6,189 nt of DNA, from positions 1 through 6,189 of the forward strand of contig CAJXAS010000112.1 of NCBI GenBank assembly GCA_913050305.1, in the 5' to 3' direction. The position numbers were made by a program, and so were the translations under genes. Under the pieces are notes generated by a model. The model saw only the letters and a program-made list of their open reading frames with translations, had not been told where the DNA came from and did no database searches. Of this stretch, positions 4,785-6,189 are shown in pieces (position 1 is the stretch's first letter; every line of letters starts with the position of its first letter). Origin of the DNA: an uncultured Polaribacter sp. (GTDB lineage Bacteria; Bacteroidota; Bacteroidia; Flavobacteriales; Flavobacteriaceae).

Positions 4785-6189
4785 ATGAGTAAATATACAG
4801 AAGAAGATTTAGAACAAGAATTAAAAACCAAAGAATATGAATACGGTTTTTATACAGATATAGAAAGTGAAACTTTTGCGAAAGGTTTAAGTGAAGATGT
4901 AGTTCGTGCAATTTCTAAAAAGAAAAACGAGCCAGAATGGATGACCAATTGGCGTTTAGAAGCATATCGTGTTTGGGAAAAAATGGACGAGCCAGAATGG
5001 GCAAATGTGAATTATACAAAGCCGAAATTTCAAGATATTGCCTATTATTCAGCACCAAAAGCAAAACCAAAATTAAATTCTTTAGATGAAGTAGATCCAG
5101 AATTACTGGATACGTTTAAGCGTTTAGGGATTTCTGTAGATGAGCAAAAAAAATTAGCGAATGTAGCTGTAGATATTGTAATAGATTCAGTTTCGGTGGC
5201 AACTACCTTCAAAAAAACATTAGGTGAAAAGGGTATTATCTTTATGCCTATTTCTGAAGCAATTCAAGAACATCCAGAATTAGTTAGAAAATATTTAGGA
5301 ACGGTTGTACCAACCACAGACAACTTTTATGCAGCATTAAATTCGGCAGTATTTTCAGATGGATCTTTCTGTTACATTCCAAAAGGGGTTCGTTGTCCGA
5401 TGGAATTATCTACCTACTTTAGAATTAATGAAGGTGGAACAGGACAGTTTGAAAGAACACTTGTCGTTGCAGATAAAGGATCTTATGTTTCATATTTAGA
5501 AGGTTGTACAGCACCAAGTAGAGATGAAAATCAATTACACGCAGCAGTTGTAGAATTGATTGCTTTAGATGATTCTGAAATAAAATACTCTACAGTTCAA
5601 AACTGGTATCCTGGGAACAAAGAAGGAAAAGGTGGTGTTTACAATTTTGTAACTAAAAGAGCTATTTGCGAAACCAATGCAAAAGTTTCTTGGACACAAG
5701 TAGAAACAGGTTCTGCTATAACTTGGAAATATCCTTCTTGTATTTTAAAAGGAAACAATTCTGTAGGTGAATTTTACTCAATTGCAGTAACTAACAACCG
5801 TCAGCAAGCAGATACTGGAACAAAAATGATTCATTTGGGGAAAAACACCAAATCAACCATTATCTCTAAAGGTATTTCTGCCGGAAAATCACAAAACTCA
5901 TATAGAGGATTAGTTCAGATAAGTCCAAGAGCAGAAAATGCACGTAACTTCTCTCAATGTGATTCTTTACTGATGGGAAATGATTGTGGCGCTCACACCT
6001 TCCCTTATATAGAAGTGAAGAATAAAACAGCACAAGTAGAACATGAAGCAACTACAAGTAAAATTGGTGAAGAACAATTATTTTACTGCAACCAACGTGG
6101 AATAGATACTGAAAAAGCAATCGCATTAATTGTTAACGGATTTAGTAAAGAGGTTTTAAATAATTTACCAATGGAATTTGCTGTGGAAG
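4785..6189 (+). CDS. sufB: SufB, Fe-S cluster assembly scaffold (3' end beyond window)
   Basis: The frame is open from ATG 4785 to the right edge: 468 codons plus one base, without frameshift. SufB proteins are about 480 residues, so only the last dozen or so are missing. SufB forms the cytoplasmic SufBC2D complex, in which clusters are built from sulfur delivered by SufS/SufE and iron, driven by the SufC ATPase. The core beta-helix is well conserved, for example FCYIPKGVRCPMELSTYFR, YLEGCTAPSRDENQLHAAVV and FSQCDSLLMGNDCGAHTFPY. Cys392 in QCDSLL and E419-H420-E421 in VEHEATTSKI have the same spacing as E. coli Cys405 and Glu432-His433-Glu434, which are implicated in sulfur acceptance and cluster assembly. 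The N-terminus (MSKYTEEDLEQELKTKEY) matches flavobacterial SufB as I recall it. The A-type carrier lies upstream; sufC and sufD are expected next, outside the window. Confidence 0.97.
   Translation, partial: MSKYTEEDLEQELKTKEYEYGFYTDIESETFAKGLSEDVVRAISKKKNEPEWMTNWRLEAYRVWEKMDEPEWANVNYTKPKFQDIAYYSAPKAKPKLNSLDEVDPELLDTFKRLGISVDEQKKLANVAVDIVIDSVSVATTFKKTLGEKGIIFMPISEAIQEHPELVRKYLGTVVPTTDNFYAALNSAVFSDGSFCYIPKGVRCPMELSTYFRINEGGTGQFERTLVVADKGSYVSYLEGCTAPSRDENQLHAAVVELIALDDSEIKYSTVQNWYPGNKEGKGGVYNFVTKRAICETNAKVSWTQVETGSAITWKYPSCILKGNNSVGEFYSIAVTNNRQQADTGTKMIHLGKNTKSTIISKGISAGKSQNSYRGLVQISPRAENARNFSQCDSLLMGNDCGAHTFPYIEVKNKTAQVEHEATTSKIGEEQLFYCNQRGIDTEKAIALIVNGFSKEVLNNLPMEFAVE

Noticed and set aside
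5866..6051. A 61-codon open frame on the - strand within sufB
   Set aside because: It is antisense to a highly conserved housekeeping gene and has no start context or domain of its own.

Overview
The window is AT-rich, with tightly packed genes all on the + strand. It looks like a chromosome segment from a marine-type member of the Bacteroidota, most likely Flavobacteriaceae. The grounds are three lipoprotein signal peptides with short lysine-rich starts, no clear Shine-Dalgarno sites, a TAnnTTTG-type -7 promoter element, a choice-of-anchor B protein, and a SufB that reads like flavobacterial SufB. The genus cannot be fixed from this sequence.

Region 1 (1-4299) looks like one operon of four exported proteins. 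In order they are: the C-terminal part of a choice-of-anchor B (LVIVD-like beta-propeller) protein cut by the left window edge; a 439-residue lipoprotein made of seven ~58-residue repeats, probably a seven-bladed beta-propeller; a 249-residue MbnP-family lipoprotein; and a 352-residue diheme cytochrome c peroxidase-like lipoprotein of the MauG/MbnH type. The first three are separated by 13 bp and by a 4-bp ATGA overlap. The fourth follows a 59-bp gap that can fold into a long hairpin. In characterised systems an MbnH diheme enzyme oxidises a tryptophan of its MbnP partner to kynurenine, and this creates a copper site. The pair here suggests a cell-envelope copper-binding system with two propeller proteins as uncharacterised partners. 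That role is inferred from family membership and gene order.

Region 2 (4300-6189) is housekeeping. A 106-bp intergenic region holds a promoter-like element. It is followed by an A-type Fe-S carrier (IscA/SufA/HesB family, 109 aa) and, 49 bp on, by sufB, which runs off the right edge about a dozen residues before its expected end. This is the start of a SUF iron-sulfur cluster assembly operon.

No tRNA, rRNA, CRISPR array, insertion sequence or other mobile element was seen. No stretch over 300 bp lacks a gene.
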